NCBI RefSeq assembly: GCF_004297265.1
Contig: NZ_SCUT01000040.1
Location: 1 to 64,000 of the forward strand
Direction: 5' to 3'
From: Reyranella sp.
GTDB lineage: Bacteria > Pseudomonadota > Alphaproteobacteria > Reyranellales > Reyranellaceae
DNA length: 64,000 bases
In this document: positions 1-10,920 of the stretch, piece by piece
How positions within the stretch are numbered: the stretch's first letter is position 1
How the letters are laid out: each line of letters begins with the position of its first letter
Made by a program: the position numbers and the translations under genes
Notes under the pieces: model-generated
What the model saw: only the letters and a program-made list of their open reading frames with translations
What the model was told of the DNA's origin: nothing
Database searches by the model: none

Positions 1-1
1 T

Positions 2-256
2 CGCCGTCCACTGACGATCGACAACGACGCTGCGACGCCGTTGCCCGCGGTGGACAATCCGGAAGCCACGATGGCGTTGAAGGAGCTGTCCACGGAACTA
101 TGGAAGCTCAACCCGCAATCGCGGGAAGCGCTGGTGTTGATAGGCGCCGGCGGCTTCTCCTACGAGGAAGCGGCGAGGTTGTGCGGTTGTTCGGTGGGAA
201 CCCTCAAGGCGCGCGTATCACGGGCGCGCAAGTACCTTTCGGACAAGCTCCAATAG
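2..256 (+). CDS. ECF sigma factor, EcfG-like, C-terminal part (cut by window edge)
   Basis: The reading frame is open from the left edge, so the N-terminus (region 2) lies outside the window. What remains is sigma region 4: a helix-turn-helix with the stretch FSYEEAARLCGCSVGTLKAR, which recognises the -35 element. This wording is typical of the EcfG (ECF15) group that drives the alphaproteobacterial general stress response. It ends directly after the helix-turn-helix without a receiver domain, so it is not the C-terminus of PhyR. It lies 118 bp upstream of a second, different EcfG-like gene on the same strand. The family call is firm; the EcfG subgroup is inferred from residue pattern and neighbours. 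Confidence 0.8.
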   Translation, partial: RRPLTIDNDAATPLPAVDNPEATMALKELSTELWKLNPQSREALVLIGAGGFSYEEAARLCGCSVGTLKARVSRARKYLSDKLQ

Positions 257-374
257 TGGAGCACGGGCAATTTATCGAGCAACTACAATAATTTAGAGAT
301 GGCGCCCCTTTTTGTGTAACCAATTCATGTCTCCGACATTCATTCGCACAGGACCAATTTTCCGGAGACCGCCA

Positions 375-956
375 ATGAGCACGCAGACCAAGCAGGATGA
401 CGGCAGTCGGGACTTCCACGAGCAGCTGAAAACCATCCTGCCACGCCTGCGCATCTATGCCTTGTCCCTGACGCGCGACCGGGACCAGGCGGAAGACCTT
501 GTACACGACACGGTGATCAAGGCCCTCACCGGCCGCAATAGTTTCCAGCCCGGCACAAACCTGGCCGCTTGGCTTTTTCGCATTCAGCGCAACGAGTTCA
601 TATCGGGCCTCCGCCGCCGCCGGCCGACGGTGCCGGTCGATACCGCGATCGCCGAGTCGCTTTCGCATCCCCCCCATCAGGACAGTGGCTTGGTCATGCG
701 TGAGTTCATGTCTGCCTTCGGCAAGCTTGCTGCGGCGCAGCGCGAGGCCCTGCTTCTCGCGGTCCTCGAGGGTCTGCCGTATGAGACGATCGCCGAGCAT
801 ACCGGCGTATCGGTCGGCACGGTCAAGAGCCGCATCTCCCGCGCTCGCGACACGCTCGAGCGTCTCCTTCTGGAAGGGGAAGTCCGCAGCCCGACCGGAG
901 CAGGGCGGACATCCGCTTCCCTCCACGACGACGATTCTTCGGTCGCAGCTCGTTAA
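375..956 (+). CDS. ecfG: ECF sigma factor, EcfG-like, general stress response
   Basis: A 193-residue extracytoplasmic-function sigma factor. Region 2 is seen around residues 25-90 (EDLVHDTVIKAL, then AAWLFRIQRNEFIS), and region 4 around 115-170 (AAQREALLLAVLEGLPYETIAEHTGVSVGTVKSRISRAR). The ATG at 375 is chosen because GGAG lies about 8 nt upstream; an in-frame ATG at 312 has no such site and would add a non-conserved leader. nepR, encoding the cognate anti-sigma factor, follows 117 bp downstream, which supports the EcfG assignment. In the known mechanism NepR holds EcfG until phosphorylated PhyR captures NepR. PhyR is not in the window. The C-terminal tail of about 25 residues is Ser/Gly/Asp-rich and probably disordered. 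Confidence 0.82.
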   Translation: MSTQTKQDDGSRDFHEQLKTILPRLRIYALSLTRDRDQAEDLVHDTVIKALTGRNSFQPGTNLAAWLFRIQRNEFISGLRRRRPTVPVDTAIAESLSHPPHQDSGLVMREFMSAFGKLAAAQREALLLAVLEGLPYETIAEHTGVSVGTVKSRISRARDTLERLLLEGEVRSPTGAGRTSASLHDDDSSVAAR

Positions 957-1073
957 AAGCCTCTTTCAAGGCCGACGTTTGGGTGCGACAAAGTCATGAG
1001 TGGTCCCAGGGGGAGAGTTGGATGGGTCGAACAGGATCCCGCGGAGTGGAGATCCGCCTCGGGGGAGCATGTT

Positions 1074-1301
1074 ATGGCCACTAACGACGACAAGCCCGAG
1101 GAAGGGCGCGCCGGCGGCCCGGCGCGCTCCAGGCCTCGAACTGGCGACCGGCCGTTCGACATGTGGCTGCACAAGCAGCTCCATGCGATGTATGACGAGA
1201 TCGCGAACGAGCCCTTGCCCGACGATCTTCTCAATCTCATCGACAAAGACGCCGCCAGCAACAAAAAGCGCGACGCACCGGAAGAGCCGCCTAAGAAGTA
1301 G
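1074..1301 (+). CDS. nepR: NepR anti-sigma factor
   Basis: A 75-residue protein with the NepR core LHKQLHAMYDEIANEPLPDD followed by LLNLID (about residues 30-55), the two-helix segment that clamps EcfG. Both ends are charged and low in complexity, as in known NepR proteins. GGGGGAG about 8 nt upstream supports the ATG at 1074; an in-frame upstream ATG at 996 would add 26 residues unlike NepR. It lies downstream of ecfG on the same strand. The commonly described order is nepR before ecfG, so the order here is unusual. Confidence 0.85.
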   Translation: MATNDDKPEEGRAGGPARSRPRTGDRPFDMWLHKQLHAMYDEIANEPLPDDLLNLIDKDAASNKKRDAPEEPPKK

Positions 1302-1337
1302 CTGGAACTTCCGTTCCTCGAGCCTCTCCTCAGGAAC

Positions 1338-1362
1338 CGTGGAGAAGGCAAGACTCTCCACG
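1338..1362. other. Inverted repeat downstream of nepR
   Basis: An 8-bp perfect stem (CGTGGAGA / TCTCCACG) with a 9-nt loop lies 37 bp after nepR. A second weaker hairpin (GGCGGCG / CGCCGCC) follows at 1383-1406. Neither is followed by a T tract, so they are not classical intrinsic terminators. The rest of the 275-bp gap up to the SDR gene shows nothing else I can name. Confidence 0.35.
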
Positions 1363-1576
1363 TATGTACCTCCACGGAAAATGGCGGCGATCTTTCGACC
1401 GCCGCCACCCGTGTCCGCAACGCGCCGGTCAGCCCGGCCGGCACGCCGCGAACTCGTGCCGCAGGAACAGGTCTGTGTCGTAACCTCTGCGCTACCTGTC
1501 CGTAACCAACGGTGTCCCGCTGTTTCGGGTTCCGCAGGTTCGCTATAGAGACAGTCAAGAAACGGGGGGATAGACG

Positions 1577-2341
1577 ATGGAGCTCTTTGATCTTTCCGGC
1601 CGCGTGGCCGTCATCACCGGTGGCAATGGCGGCATCGGTCTCGGCATGGCCCTGGGCATGGCGCGCGCCGGTGCCACCGTCGTCGTCGCGGGCCGCGACG
1701 CCGCCAAGAACGAGGCGGCGGTCAAGGAACTGCGGGTGGCCGGTGCAAAGGCTGGCTCGGTCGTCGTCGACGTCCTGAAGGAAGACTCGTGCCGCGCGCT
1801 CATCGCCAATGCGGTGGCGACCCATGGCCGGCTCGACATCCTGGTGAACAACGCCGGCATCAACATTCGCAAGCAGCCACAGGAATACTCGCTCGCCGAA
1901 TGGCACCAGGTGATGGACAGCAACCTGACCAGCGCTTTCCTGTGCAGCCAGGCTGCCTATCCCGAGATGAAAAAAGTCGGCGCGGGCAAGATGATCAACA
2001 TCGGTTCGATGATGTCGATCTTCGGCGCCTCCTTCACGACGGCCTACGCCGCGAGCAAGGGCGGCATCGTACAGATGACCAAGGCGATGGCCACCGCCTG
2101 GGCCAAGGACAATATCCAGGTGAATGCGATCCTGCCCGGCTGGATCGACACTGCGCTCACCCAACGCGCGCGCCGCGACGTGCCGGCGCTGCACGATTCG
2201 GTGTTGAAGCGCACGCCGGCCGGACGCTGGGGGACGCCCGACGACTTCGCCGGCATCGCAGTCTTCCTCGCGGCGTCCGCCTCGGACTATGTCACCGGCG
2301 CCGCCATCACCGTGGACGGCGGCTATTCGGTGCAGGGGTAG
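1577..2341 (+). CDS. SDR-family NAD(P)-dependent oxidoreductase
   Basis: A 254-residue classical short-chain dehydrogenase. The cofactor motif TGGNGGIG is at residues 14-21, NNAG at 91-94, and the catalytic set is Asn115, Ser144, Tyr157 and Lys161 (YAASK). It ends with the usual DGGYSVQG tail. The overall pattern resembles 2-deoxy-D-gluconate 3-dehydrogenase / gluconate 5-dehydrogenase-like members, but SDR substrates cannot be read from sequence. An Ala-Gly-Arg stretch after beta-2 (VVVAGRD) favours NADP. The gene stands alone and converges with the secreted-protein gene only 4 bp downstream. The long upstream gap suggests its own promoter. Confidence 0.88.
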   Translation: MELFDLSGRVAVITGGNGGIGLGMALGMARAGATVVVAGRDAAKNEAAVKELRVAGAKAGSVVVDVLKEDSCRALIANAVATHGRLDILVNNAGINIRKQPQEYSLAEWHQVMDSNLTSAFLCSQAAYPEMKKVGAGKMINIGSMMSIFGASFTTAYAASKGGIVQMTKAMATAWAKDNIQVNAILPGWIDTALTQRARRDVPALHDSVLKRTPAGRWGTPDDFAGIAVFLAASASDYVTGAAITVDGGYSVQG

Positions 2342-2345
2342 AAAA

Positions 2346-2933
2346 TCAGGGCGAGACGATCCGGCAGTCGGCGCGATCGACGAACAGGTCGGTCCTGGGC
2401 CCGTAGATCGTAATCCCGCCGCGCACGCCGGCGCCGATGCCGGGCACCAGGACGCGGGTCTCCTCGACGAGCTTGCCCGCGTTGGTGAACCGGCAGTCGA
2501 TCATCGGCGCAAGGGTGCCCGCGCTGTTGTTGTTGACGTAAAGAACGACCTGCCACCGCTTCCCGGCAACCGCGCGCAGGCTGGCATTGTCCATCGTCAC
2601 GAGGGGCGTGGCCGGGCCCGCGCTCGGCGCGGCCCAGCCCAAGAGCGTGAAATTGGGACGCTGCACCACGACGCCCTTGATCCGTTCGGCCTGGGCCAGC
2701 GGATCGAAGGCGAGATCGGCCGGTGTCGGCTTGCCTATCGGTCCCTGGCCGACATTCTCCGGCGTCCAGATCTGGCCCGTCTTGGGGTCGCGGAACTCGG
2801 GCATGCCAGGGGTCGTCGACACCTCCACGCGACTGCGCGGCGTCGGTATCGGCGGAGCCTGCGCGCCCGCAGCGGTCGCCAGCATTGTTGCGGCCGCGGC
2901 AGCGATGACTGTCTTTGCGATCGGCGAAGGCAT
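2346..2933 (-). CDS. Secreted protein of unknown function next to pilin genes
   Basis: A 195-residue protein with a clear Sec signal peptide (Lys, long Ala-rich core, cleavage near AGAQA at about residue 25). The mature part has no domain I recognise. It carries PGMPEFRDPKTGQIWTPENV near the N-terminus, then a predicted beta-rich region with two cysteines (DCRF and DCRI) that could form a disulfide in the periplasm. AAGGAG about 6 nt before the ATG supports the start; a longer upstream extension in frame is only the shadow of cpaA. It is the last gene of flp-cpaA-this gene, so a role in Flp pilus assembly or an associated envelope function is possible but unproven. Confidence 0.6.
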   Translation of the reverse strand: MPSPIAKTVIAAAAATMLATAAGAQAPPIPTPRSRVEVSTTPGMPEFRDPKTGQIWTPENVGQGPIGKPTPADLAFDPLAQAERIKGVVVQRPNFTLLGWAAPSAGPATPLVTMDNASLRAVAGKRWQVVLYVNNNSAGTLAPMIDCRFTNAGKLVEETRVLVPGIGAGVRGGITIYGPRTDLFVDRADCRIVSP

Positions 2934-2959
2934 GGGCTCTCCTTGTTCGTCGGCCAATC

Positions 2960-3457
2960 TCAGCCGACGGCCAGCCTCGTTGCAACCCAGAGTCCGCCCG
3001 CCGCGATCGCGGGGCCGTAGGGCAATCGCCTGCGCAACACCGCGGCGCCCGCCCCGGAAACGGGACCGATGGGCGCTCCTGCCAGAACGGCGATACCCAA
3101 CAGGCCGCCCGCCAATGCCGTCACCAGCAGCAGATCGACGATTTGTGCCGGGCCTGCAAACAGACCTGTCGCGGCGAGAAGCTTGACGTCGCCTCCTCCC
3201 ATCACACCGGCCGCAAATGCCGCCACGCCCACGGCAAACAAGCCGGTCGCACACGCGATCGACAAGCCGATTCCGCCAAGCGTGCACGTGCCGCCCACCA
3301 GGCCAATGGCGGCCCAGACGGCAAAGAGCGCCACGATGGCGATCGCCAGCCCGTTTCCAATGTGGAGAGTGCGCAAATCCTGCCACGCCGCCGCGATCAG
3401 CAGCGCCGCAAGGCCCGTCAGGCAGCCGATCTGAGAAGGCGTCGCCAGATCCGGCAA
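2960..3457 (-). CDS. cpaA: Prepilin peptidase, CpaA/TadV type (A24 family)
   Basis: A 165-residue polytopic membrane protein of the short A24 type that lacks the N-methyltransferase domain of PilD. The two catalytic aspartates are visible: Asp27 in WQDLRTLHIGN and Asp90 in MGGGDVKLL. It would cleave the Flp prepilin leader at the inner membrane. It starts 16 bp after the Flp pilin gene on the same strand, so the substrate and its peptidase are co-transcribed. The remaining tad/cpa secretion genes are not in this window. Confidence 0.85.
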   Translation of the reverse strand: MPDLATPSQIGCLTGLAALLIAAAWQDLRTLHIGNGLAIAIVALFAVWAAIGLVGGTCTLGGIGLSIACATGLFAVGVAAFAAGVMGGGDVKLLAATGLFAGPAQIVDLLLVTALAGGLLGIAVLAGAPIGPVSGAGAAVLRRRLPYGPAIAAGGLWVATRLAVG

Positions 3458-3473
3458 GGCCGCCTGCTGCTCG

Positions 3474-3632
3474 CTAGTTGAGGACGCCCGTCCCGAGGAC
3501 GTGGCTCACCTTGTCGGTGACGGAGCGGATCGACGCGATGGCGGCAACCGCGATCAACGAAGTGATCAGCGTGTATTCCACCGCCGTGGCGCCCTGGGTG
3601 TTCTTCATCAACCGACGGAAGATAGAAAGCAT
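3474..3632 (-). CDS. flp: Flp/Fap-type pilin (52 aa)
   Basis: A 52-codon gene easily missed because of its size. The product reads MLSIFRRLMKNTQG, then ATAVEYTLITSLIAVAA. This is a short basic leader ending in Gly14, then a hydrophobic segment with Glu at +5 and Tyr at +6 of the mature protein. These are the hallmarks of class IVb Flp pilins. The predicted cut is after Gly14, giving a mature pilin of 38 residues. It is first in an operon with cpaA. CTGGAGACTGGGA upstream supplies the ribosome-binding site, and a sigma70-like promoter sits about 50 bp upstream. Family assignment is firm. Confidence 0.85.
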   Translation of the reverse strand: MLSIFRRLMKNTQGATAVEYTLITSLIAVAAIASIRSVTDKVSHVLGTGVLN

Positions 3633-3682
3633 TCCCAGTCTCCAGCCTAGACTTGCCGGCCCCGCGCCGAATCAACTTAGGG

Positions 3683-3711
3683 AAAGTACTTAATGTGAAA
3701 TCTCAGGTCAA
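3683..3711 (-). promoter_or_regulatory. Candidate sigma70 promoter of flp-cpaA
   Basis: On the minus strand TTGACC (3711-3706) and TACTTT (3688-3683) are spaced by exactly 17 bp, in the most AT-rich stretch of the neighbourhood. This places a transcription start about 44 nt before the flp ATG. The remaining gap up to pssA (3712-3876) shows no gene. Confidence 0.5.
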
Positions 3712-3876
3712 TTAAAAGCCGACCATTTTGTGTCTTCATTTCTAACATTTTGATTCGAATAAGGAATTTCTGTGGCCGTCGCAAAGACGCGACATCGACG
3801 GGCGAGCGTCCCGAGTTCGAGAATCGGGAAAATCTGAATCCGTGCGATGAGCAGAGAGCCTCCCACGCGGCCCGCC

Positions 3877-4710
3877 TCAGTCCCCCGACGGCGTTCCCCT
3901 GTCGACGGCGCGCAGCGGCACCACTCCCGCGGACTCGGCGGCCTTGCGATCCTGCGCCGCCTGTCGGCGATAGGCCAGCAGGCTGAAAGGGATCAGGCAC
4001 ATGTAGCCCAGTCCGATCAGGGACAGCGCGATCCACGGCGCGCTTGCCAGCACCCCCATGACCAGAGCCGCTGCCAGCAGGGTCGGCAGCACGAGATGGC
4101 GCGGAATCCTGCCCTTCTTGAACGAGAAGGTCGGCACGCGGCTCACCATGAGACCGCCGACGGCGACCAGGACCAGGCCCACGACGACGGAATGGCGCGG
4201 CCAGGCGGCCTCGATCTCGAAGCTCACCATGAGTGGCATCAATGCCAGCAGCGCGCCCGCCGGCGCCGGCACGCCCGTGAAGTAGGATCCCGTCCAGACC
4301 GGTGGCGGCGTGTCGGAAACCAGCGCCGTATTGAACCGCGCGAGGCGAAGCGCCGAGCAGATCGGGAACATCAGGGTCACGACCCAGCCCAGCGCCCCGG
4401 CCTGGCTCAGGGAGGCAAGATAGAGGACCAGCGCCGGGGCAACGCCGAAGCAGAGGAAATCCGAGAGGGAATCGAGCTCGGCACCGAAGCGGCTGGTGAC
4501 GCCGAGGCGGCGCGCCACACGACCATCCAGGGCATCGAAGATCGCCGCGACGATGATGGCGATCACCGCCAGCCGCATCTCGCCCTGCAAGGCAAAACGT
4601 ATCCCCGTCAGGCCGGAGCACAGGGCGGCAAGCGTCAGGACGTTCGGGATCAGTCGGTGAATGGAGAAGCCGCGCAATCCACCGCGTTGCGTGCGCAGGT
4701 CGCTGTCCAT
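3877..4710 (-). CDS. pssA: CDP-diacylglycerol--serine O-phosphatidyltransferase
   Basis: A 277-residue inner-membrane enzyme that makes phosphatidylserine from CDP-diacylglycerol and serine. The CDP-alcohol phosphatidyltransferase signature DG-x2-AR-x8-G-x3-D-x3-D is complete (DGRVARRLGVTSRFGAELDS followed by LSD, about residues 61-83), and several hydrophobic helices follow. I place the start at the ATG at 4710, preceded by AGGGAG at 7 nt; a GTG at 4734 is possible but overlaps the psd stop. It follows psd directly, giving the usual two-step route to phosphatidylethanolamine. The Pro/Arg-rich C-terminal tail looks cytoplasmic. Confidence 0.92.
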   Translation of the reverse strand: MDSDLRTQRGGLRGFSIHRLIPNVLTLAALCSGLTGIRFALQGEMRLAVIAIIVAAIFDALDGRVARRLGVTSRFGAELDSLSDFLCFGVAPALVLYLASLSQAGALGWVVTLMFPICSALRLARFNTALVSDTPPPVWTGSYFTGVPAPAGALLALMPLMVSFEIEAAWPRHSVVVGLVLVAVGGLMVSRVPTFSFKKGRIPRHLVLPTLLAAALVMGVLASAPWIALSLIGLGYMCLIPFSLLAYRRQAAQDRKAAESAGVVPLRAVDRGTPSGD

Positions 4711-4733
4711 GTCGGGCTCCCTGGAATTCGCCA

Positions 4734-5426
4734 CTAGAATTCGACGGCGAGGCGCGGCCCTGCCACCACGGGATCGAGTTCGGCCATGACGGTTTCGCCG
4801 CCGATCATGCGCTGACCCGGGGAGACCAGCAAACGTGCCCCTTCCGGCAGGTAAAGGTCCGTACGACTACCAAAGCGGATATGGCCGAAACGTTCCCCCG
4901 CGACGACCGCCTGCCCCGGCTTCACATAGCAGACGATGCGGCGGGCCACGTAACCCGCGATCTGCACGCAGCCGATGACGCGGCCGTCGGCACGACGCAA
5001 CGCCAGCGCCGTGCGCTCGTTATCTTCGCTGGCCTTGTCGGCATTGGCGCTCAGGAACTTGCCCGGCCGATAGGCCACGACGTCCACGGTGGCGGCGCAG
5101 GGGCTGCGGTTGATGTGGACGTCGAACACGCTGAGGAAGATCGAAACCCGTGTCAGCGGCTTGTCGCCGAGGCCCAGTTCCTGGGGCGGTACGGCGTCGA
5201 CGACCATCTGCACCAGCCCGTCGGCCGGCGCGATCAAGAGCCCGTCATCCTGCGGCACGCCGCGCGGCGGGTCGCGGAAGAAGTAGATCGACCACAGGGT
5301 GAGGACGAACAGCGGCCAGAACAGCCACGCGGCGCCGGTCAACGCGGCCAGGAAGGTTGCGGCTGCGAAGAGGGCGATGAAGCGCCAACCGTCCTCGAGG
5401 ATCGGCACCAGGAAATTGGCAAGCAT
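4734..5426 (-). CDS. psd: Phosphatidylserine decarboxylase proenzyme
   Basis: A 230-residue short-form Psd, which decarboxylates phosphatidylserine to phosphatidylethanolamine. Two N-terminal hydrophobic segments (residues 15-50) anchor it to the membrane. His104 lies in FDVHINRSP. The self-cleavage site is Gly186-Ser187 in RFGSRTDLYLP, where the serine becomes the pyruvoyl group. It lies between a LysM protein and pssA on the same strand, with 23-28 bp gaps, so the three are probably one transcript. Confidence 0.93.
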   Translation of the reverse strand: MLANFLVPILEDGWRFIALFAAATFLAALTGAAWLFWPLFVLTLWSIYFFRDPPRGVPQDDGLLIAPADGLVQMVVDAVPPQELGLGDKPLTRVSIFLSVFDVHINRSPCAATVDVVAYRPGKFLSANADKASEDNERTALALRRADGRVIGCVQIAGYVARRIVCYVKPGQAVVAGERFGHIRFGSRTDLYLPEGARLLVSPGQRMIGGETVMAELDPVVAGPRLAVEF

Positions 5427-5454
5427 GAGTCTCGCGCTCTTGGTTGTCCGAAGG

Positions 5455-6507
5455 TCAGTTGACCTTGGGCAGGCTGAGGATTTGCCCCGGATATATCAGA
5501 TCGGGGTTTTTAACCTGATCTTTGTTTGCGGCAAAAATGACGGTGTGACGCCACCCTGCCCCGTAATGGGCCTGGGCGATGTTCCAGAGATTGTCGCCCC
5601 GCACGATGTGGAGCCGCCTTCCATCGGTGCTGGAAACCGGCGCCACGACGACCCGCTCGAACGGCAGTTCGAGACGCGCGACCGGCTTGCCGTCGGTGGC
5701 GATGCGGTCGAGCCTGAGAAGGTGCTTGCCCTGCTCGACCGGATCCACCGGCTTCAGCCGCCAGCGACCGTCGGCGGCCGCCCTGCCTTCGGCGATCATC
5801 CTGTCGTTCACGTAGGCCCTGACGACCGTGCCCGGAGCGGCAAGCCCCGACACGGTGACATGCCCGCCGTCGTCATAATCCAGGGTCGACACGGAGAGGT
5901 CGGCCGACTTCGGGAGGCCGGCGGCCGTCGGCGGCTGCACAAGGGTCGCAGCACCGGCCGGCGGCGAGATCATGACCAGCGTCTCCGCGCGCGGCTGGGC
6001 GGGCGCGTTCGCCGCGGGCGGCTCCGGCACGACGGCGACCACGGCCTGCTCCGAGGTGAGCGGCGCCTTCCCCTCGATATGCTGCACGACGCGCAGTTCG
6101 TGCTGGCCGACCGTGAGCGGCGGGTCCTGCAAGATGATGACCCACTCCCCGCGCGAGTCGGATTCGGCCTTGGCGATCTCCTTGCCGCCGTCCAGAAGAA
6201 CGATCTTGGCGCTGGCGGCCGCCCGGCCCGCGATCACCGCCCGGCCATCCGGACCGATCCGGGCGACGTCGAACGACGGCAAGGGGACCGTGGTGGCAGC
6301 AGGAGCCGGTGCGAGCGCCGGGACGGTGGTTGCGGGGGGTACGGCGGGTGCGGCGGCAACAGGCCCAGCTGCCGGCCCGCCGATGGCGGCTTTGACCGGC
6401 TGGTCGATGACGGCCTGCTCGCTCAGCTTCCCGCGCCATGCGACGCCCAGCGCGATCGCGATGACCACCGCGCCCACAGCGACCAGCCCGAAAACAGTTC
6501 GTGACAT
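5455..6507 (-). CDS. Membrane-anchored LysM-domain protein
   Basis: A 350-residue protein with one N-terminal transmembrane helix (residues 5-23), then a long Ala/Pro/Val-rich linker. Two Ig-like/BON-like beta segments follow (about 85-150 and 195-280). A C-terminal LysM (about 300-350: HIVRGDNLWNIAQAHYG, then NPDLIYPGQILSLPKV) binds peptidoglycan. GGGAGG stands 5 nt before the ATG at 6507; the longer in-frame extension lacks support. The layout matches alphaproteobacterial LysM/Ig-like envelope proteins of unknown exact role. It is first in the gene order LysM-psd-pssA and divergent from the LOG gene. Confidence 0.8.
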   Translation of the reverse strand: MSRTVFGLVAVGAVVIAIALGVAWRGKLSEQAVIDQPVKAAIGGPAAGPVAAAPAVPPATTVPALAPAPAATTVPLPSFDVARIGPDGRAVIAGRAAASAKIVLLDGGKEIAKAESDSRGEWVIILQDPPLTVGQHELRVVQHIEGKAPLTSEQAVVAVVPEPPAANAPAQPRAETLVMISPPAGAATLVQPPTAAGLPKSADLSVSTLDYDDGGHVTVSGLAAPGTVVRAYVNDRMIAEGRAAADGRWRLKPVDPVEQGKHLLRLDRIATDGKPVARLELPFERVVVAPVSSTDGRRLHIVRGDNLWNIAQAHYGAGWRHTVIFAANKDQVKNPDLIYPGQILSLPKVN

Positions 6508-6623
6508 CGCCCTCCCAACGGTGCGACCACCATCCCCATTGGCGTCGCAGCCAGCCTTTGCGTAACAATACCACGTCACACCGGCGCTGAAACGCGCCGG
6601 ATCGTCCCAGAAAAGCAGCTTTC

Positions 6624-9615
<2,992 letters not shown>

Positions 9616-9629
9616 AGCAGCGCCAGGTG

Positions 9630-9660
9630 AAGCCGCCCCGGGCAACCGGGGCGGCTTTCT
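9630..9660 (+). terminator. Rho-independent terminator after monomeric idh
   Basis: A perfect 11-bp stem AAGCCGCCCCG / CGGGGCGGCTT with a 6-nt loop (GGCAAC) is followed by TCT, 15 bp after the idh stop. It separates the two isocitrate dehydrogenase genes into different transcripts, so the downstream icd should have its own promoter in the 35 bp that follow or depend on readthrough. Confidence 0.8.
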
Positions 9661-9695
9661 AAATTGCGCGTCAGGGAATTTGTGAGGTCCGGAAG

Positions 9696-10913
9696 ATGCC
9701 GAAGATCAAGGTGAAGAACCCGGTCGTCGAAATGGACGGCGACGAGATGACCCGCATCATCTGGGCGTTCATCAAGGACAAGCTGATCCTTCCCTATCTC
9801 GATATCGACCTGAAATATTACGATCTGGGCATCGAGAATCGCGACCGGACCGCCGACAAGGTGACCGTCGAATCGGCCGAGGCCACGAAGAAGTATGGCG
9901 TGGCGGTGAAGTGCGCGACCATCACCCCGGACGAGGCCCGGGTGAAGGAATTCAATCTCCGGGAGATGTGGCGGTCGCCGAACGGCACCATCCGCAACAT
10001 CATCGGCGGCACCATCTTCCGCGAGCCGATCGTCTGCAAGAACGTCCCCCGCCTCGTCCCCGGCTGGACGCATCCGATCGTCATCGGCCGCCACGCTTTC
10101 GGCGACCAGTATCGCGCCACCGATTTCGTGGTGCCGGGCAAGGGCAAGCTCACCGTCCGCTTCGAGGGCGAGGACGGCAAGGTCATCGAGCACGAGGTGT
10201 TCGACTTCCCGGCCGGCGGCGTCGCGATGACGATGTACAATCTCGACGAGTCGATCATCGGCTTCGCGCGCAGCTCGTTCAATTACGGGCTGATGCGCGG
10301 CTGGCCGGTCTACCTGTCGACCAAGAACACCATCCTCAAGCGCTACGACGGCCGCTTCAAGGACCTGTTCCAGGAGGTCTTCGACACGGAGTTCGCCGAC
10401 AGGTTCAAGGCGAAGAACATCTATTACCAGCACCGGCTGATCGACGACATGGTCGCCTCCGCCCTCAAGTGGCATGGCGAATTCGTCTGGGCCTGCAAGA
10501 ACTACGATGGCGACGTCCAGTCCGACACGGTGGCCCAGGGTTTCGGCTCGCTCGGCCTGATGACCTCGGTGCTGCTGACCCCCGACGGAAAGACCGTGGA
10601 GGCCGAGGCCGCCCACGGCACCGTGACGCGCCACTACCGCGAGCATCAGCAGGGCAAGCCGACCTCGACGAACCCGATCGCGTCGATCTTCGCTTGGACG
10701 CAGGCGCTGAAGTACCGCGGCACGTTCGACGACACGCCGGAGGTGGTGAAGTTCGCCGAAGCGCTCGAGAAGGTCTGCGTCGAGGCCGTGGAGAGCGGCA
10801 AGATGACCAAGGACCTCGCGCTGCTGATCGGCATGAACCAAGCCTACCTGACCACCGAGGAGTTCCTCGCCGTGCTCGACGGCAACCTCAAGACCCAGAT
10901 GGCCAGCTGGTAG
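9696..10913 (+). CDS. icd: NADP-dependent isocitrate dehydrogenase, homodimeric (eukaryote-like) type
   Basis: A 405-residue IDH of the subfamily shared with mitochondrial and cytosolic IDH1/2. It starts [20 protein letters not shown] and carries the substrate loop [19 protein letters not shown] (residues about 94-112). The metal-binding region [20 protein letters not shown] and the NADP-binding [16 protein letters not shown] follow. It catalyses the same TCA-cycle step as the preceding gene but with a different fold. A terminator lies between them. The DUF429 gene follows within 7 bp, so those two may be co-transcribed. Confidence 0.94.
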   Translation: MPKIKVKNPVVEMDGDEMTRIIWAFIKDKLILPYLDIDLKYYDLGIENRDRTADKVTVESAEATKKYGVAVKCATITPDEARVKEFNLREMWRSPNGTIRNIIGGTIFREPIVCKNVPRLVPGWTHPIVIGRHAFGDQYRATDFVVPGKGKLTVRFEGEDGKVIEHEVFDFPAGGVAMTMYNLDESIIGFARSSFNYGLMRGWPVYLSTKNTILKRYDGRFKDLFQEVFDTEFADRFKAKNIYYQHRLIDDMVASALKWHGEFVWACKNYDGDVQSDTVAQGFGSLGLMTSVLLTPDGKTVEAEAAHGTVTRHYREHQQGKPTSTNPIASIFAWTQALKYRGTFDDTPEVVKFAEALEKVCVEAVESGKMTKDLALLIGMNQAYLTTEEFLAVLDGNLKTQMASW

Positions 10914-10920
10914 GGCACAA

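Noticed and set aside
1304..1365. A GGAAC ... CGT pair resembling an EcfG-type promoter upstream of the SDR gene
   Set aside because: The spacing between the GGAAC and CGTA elements is 23 bp instead of 16-17, so it does not fit the consensus.
3418..3675. An 85-codon minus-strand frame over the pilin region
   Set aside because: Wrong frame; the pilin is encoded in another frame at 3474-3632 and has the Gly/Glu/Tyr processing motif.
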